DNA from: an uncultured Lachnoclostridium sp.
GTDB taxonomy: Bacteria > Bacillota > Clostridia > Lachnospirales > Lachnospiraceae
Direction: 5' to 3'
Assembly: GCA_902464595.1 (NCBI GenBank)
Contig: CABQJX010000073.1
Coordinates: forward strand, 1-13,745
DNA length: 13,745 nt
Made by a program: the position numbers and the translations under genes. The notes under the pieces were generated by a model. The model worked only from the letters and a program-made list of their open reading frames with translations. It did no database searches and was not told the DNA's origin. Positions 13,625 to 13,745 of this stretch are shown one piece after another (the stretch's first letter is position 1; the number at the start of each line of letters is the position of its first letter).

Positions 13625-13745
13625 TTACACATTTTTCTGATAAAGGATCAGAAGTCCCTTTAACAAAAGAGCGTCGTCCACATGGATCTTGTGGCGGCAC
13701 AGGGGAGCGATAAAACGGGAGAGGCCGCCGGTGGCAATAACGCTG
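13625..13745 (-). CDS. coaX: Type III pantothenate kinase, C-terminal end (5' part outside window)
   Basis: The last 39 codons of a minus-strand gene are visible, ending at TAA 13627-13625. The peptide reads SVIATGGLSRFIAPLCRHKI, then HVDDALLLKGLLILYQKNV. The VIATGG-L-x-x-xIA motif and the ending D-x-x-L-x-LKGL-x-x-xY-x-KN are characteristic of the C-terminus of CoaX, the potassium-dependent ASKHA-fold kinase that phosphorylates pantothenate in the first step of coenzyme A synthesis. Only the end is visible, so the call rests on this short match. It is convergent with the sugar operon. Confidence 0.8.
   Translation of the reverse strand, partial: SVIATGGLSRFIAPLCRHKIHVDDALLLKGLLILYQKNV

Overview
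The window looks like chromosomal DNA from a spore-forming Firmicute of the class Clostridia, most plausibly Lachnospiraceae or a close relative. This rests on the spoIIGA-sigE pair next to ftsZ, a SigG-type sigma factor, strong AGGAGG ribosome binding sites, mid-range base composition and a YesM/YesN-controlled oligosaccharide locus. The species cannot be named from the sequence alone.

Region 1 (1-2581, plus strand) is a cell-division and sporulation block. It holds the 3' end of ftsZ, a long-stem terminator, a candidate Spo0A-controlled promoter, spoIIGA (membrane aspartic protease) and sigE (its pro-sigma-E substrate), closed by a terminator. Region 2 (2641-4560, minus strand) holds a NYN-ribonuclease/LOTUS gene and sigG, both facing sigE. 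In Bacillus and in the clostridia I can recall, sigG follows sigE on the same strand, so this convergent layout with a gene in between is unusual.

Region 3 (4565-13547) is a complete uptake and degradation module for what is probably xylan- or arabinoxylan-derived oligosaccharide. On the minus strand a YesN-type response regulator is followed by a YesM-type sensor kinase. Divergent from them on the plus strand is an operon: lipoprotein sugar-binding protein, two ABC permeases, a cytoplasmic SGNH esterase and a cytoplasmic GH43 glycosidase. The kinase probably senses the sugar outside the cell. The regulator probably binds repeats in the 374-bp divergent gap and activates the transport operon. 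Oligosaccharides enter through the ABC permease, which must borrow an ATPase because none is encoded here. They are then deacylated by the esterase and trimmed from the non-reducing end by the GH43 enzyme. A GC hairpin after the binding-protein gene probably lets that gene be expressed more than the permeases.

Region 4 (13548-13745) is a convergent gap and the 3' end of a minus-strand gene that reads as type III pantothenate kinase (coaX). No tRNA, rRNA, CRISPR array, transposase or phage gene was found. The least ordinary items are the NYN-LOTUS gene with an in-frame 30-bp duplication, the inverted sigG, the repeat architecture of the divergent regulatory region, and the 18-bp tandem repeats before the final terminator.
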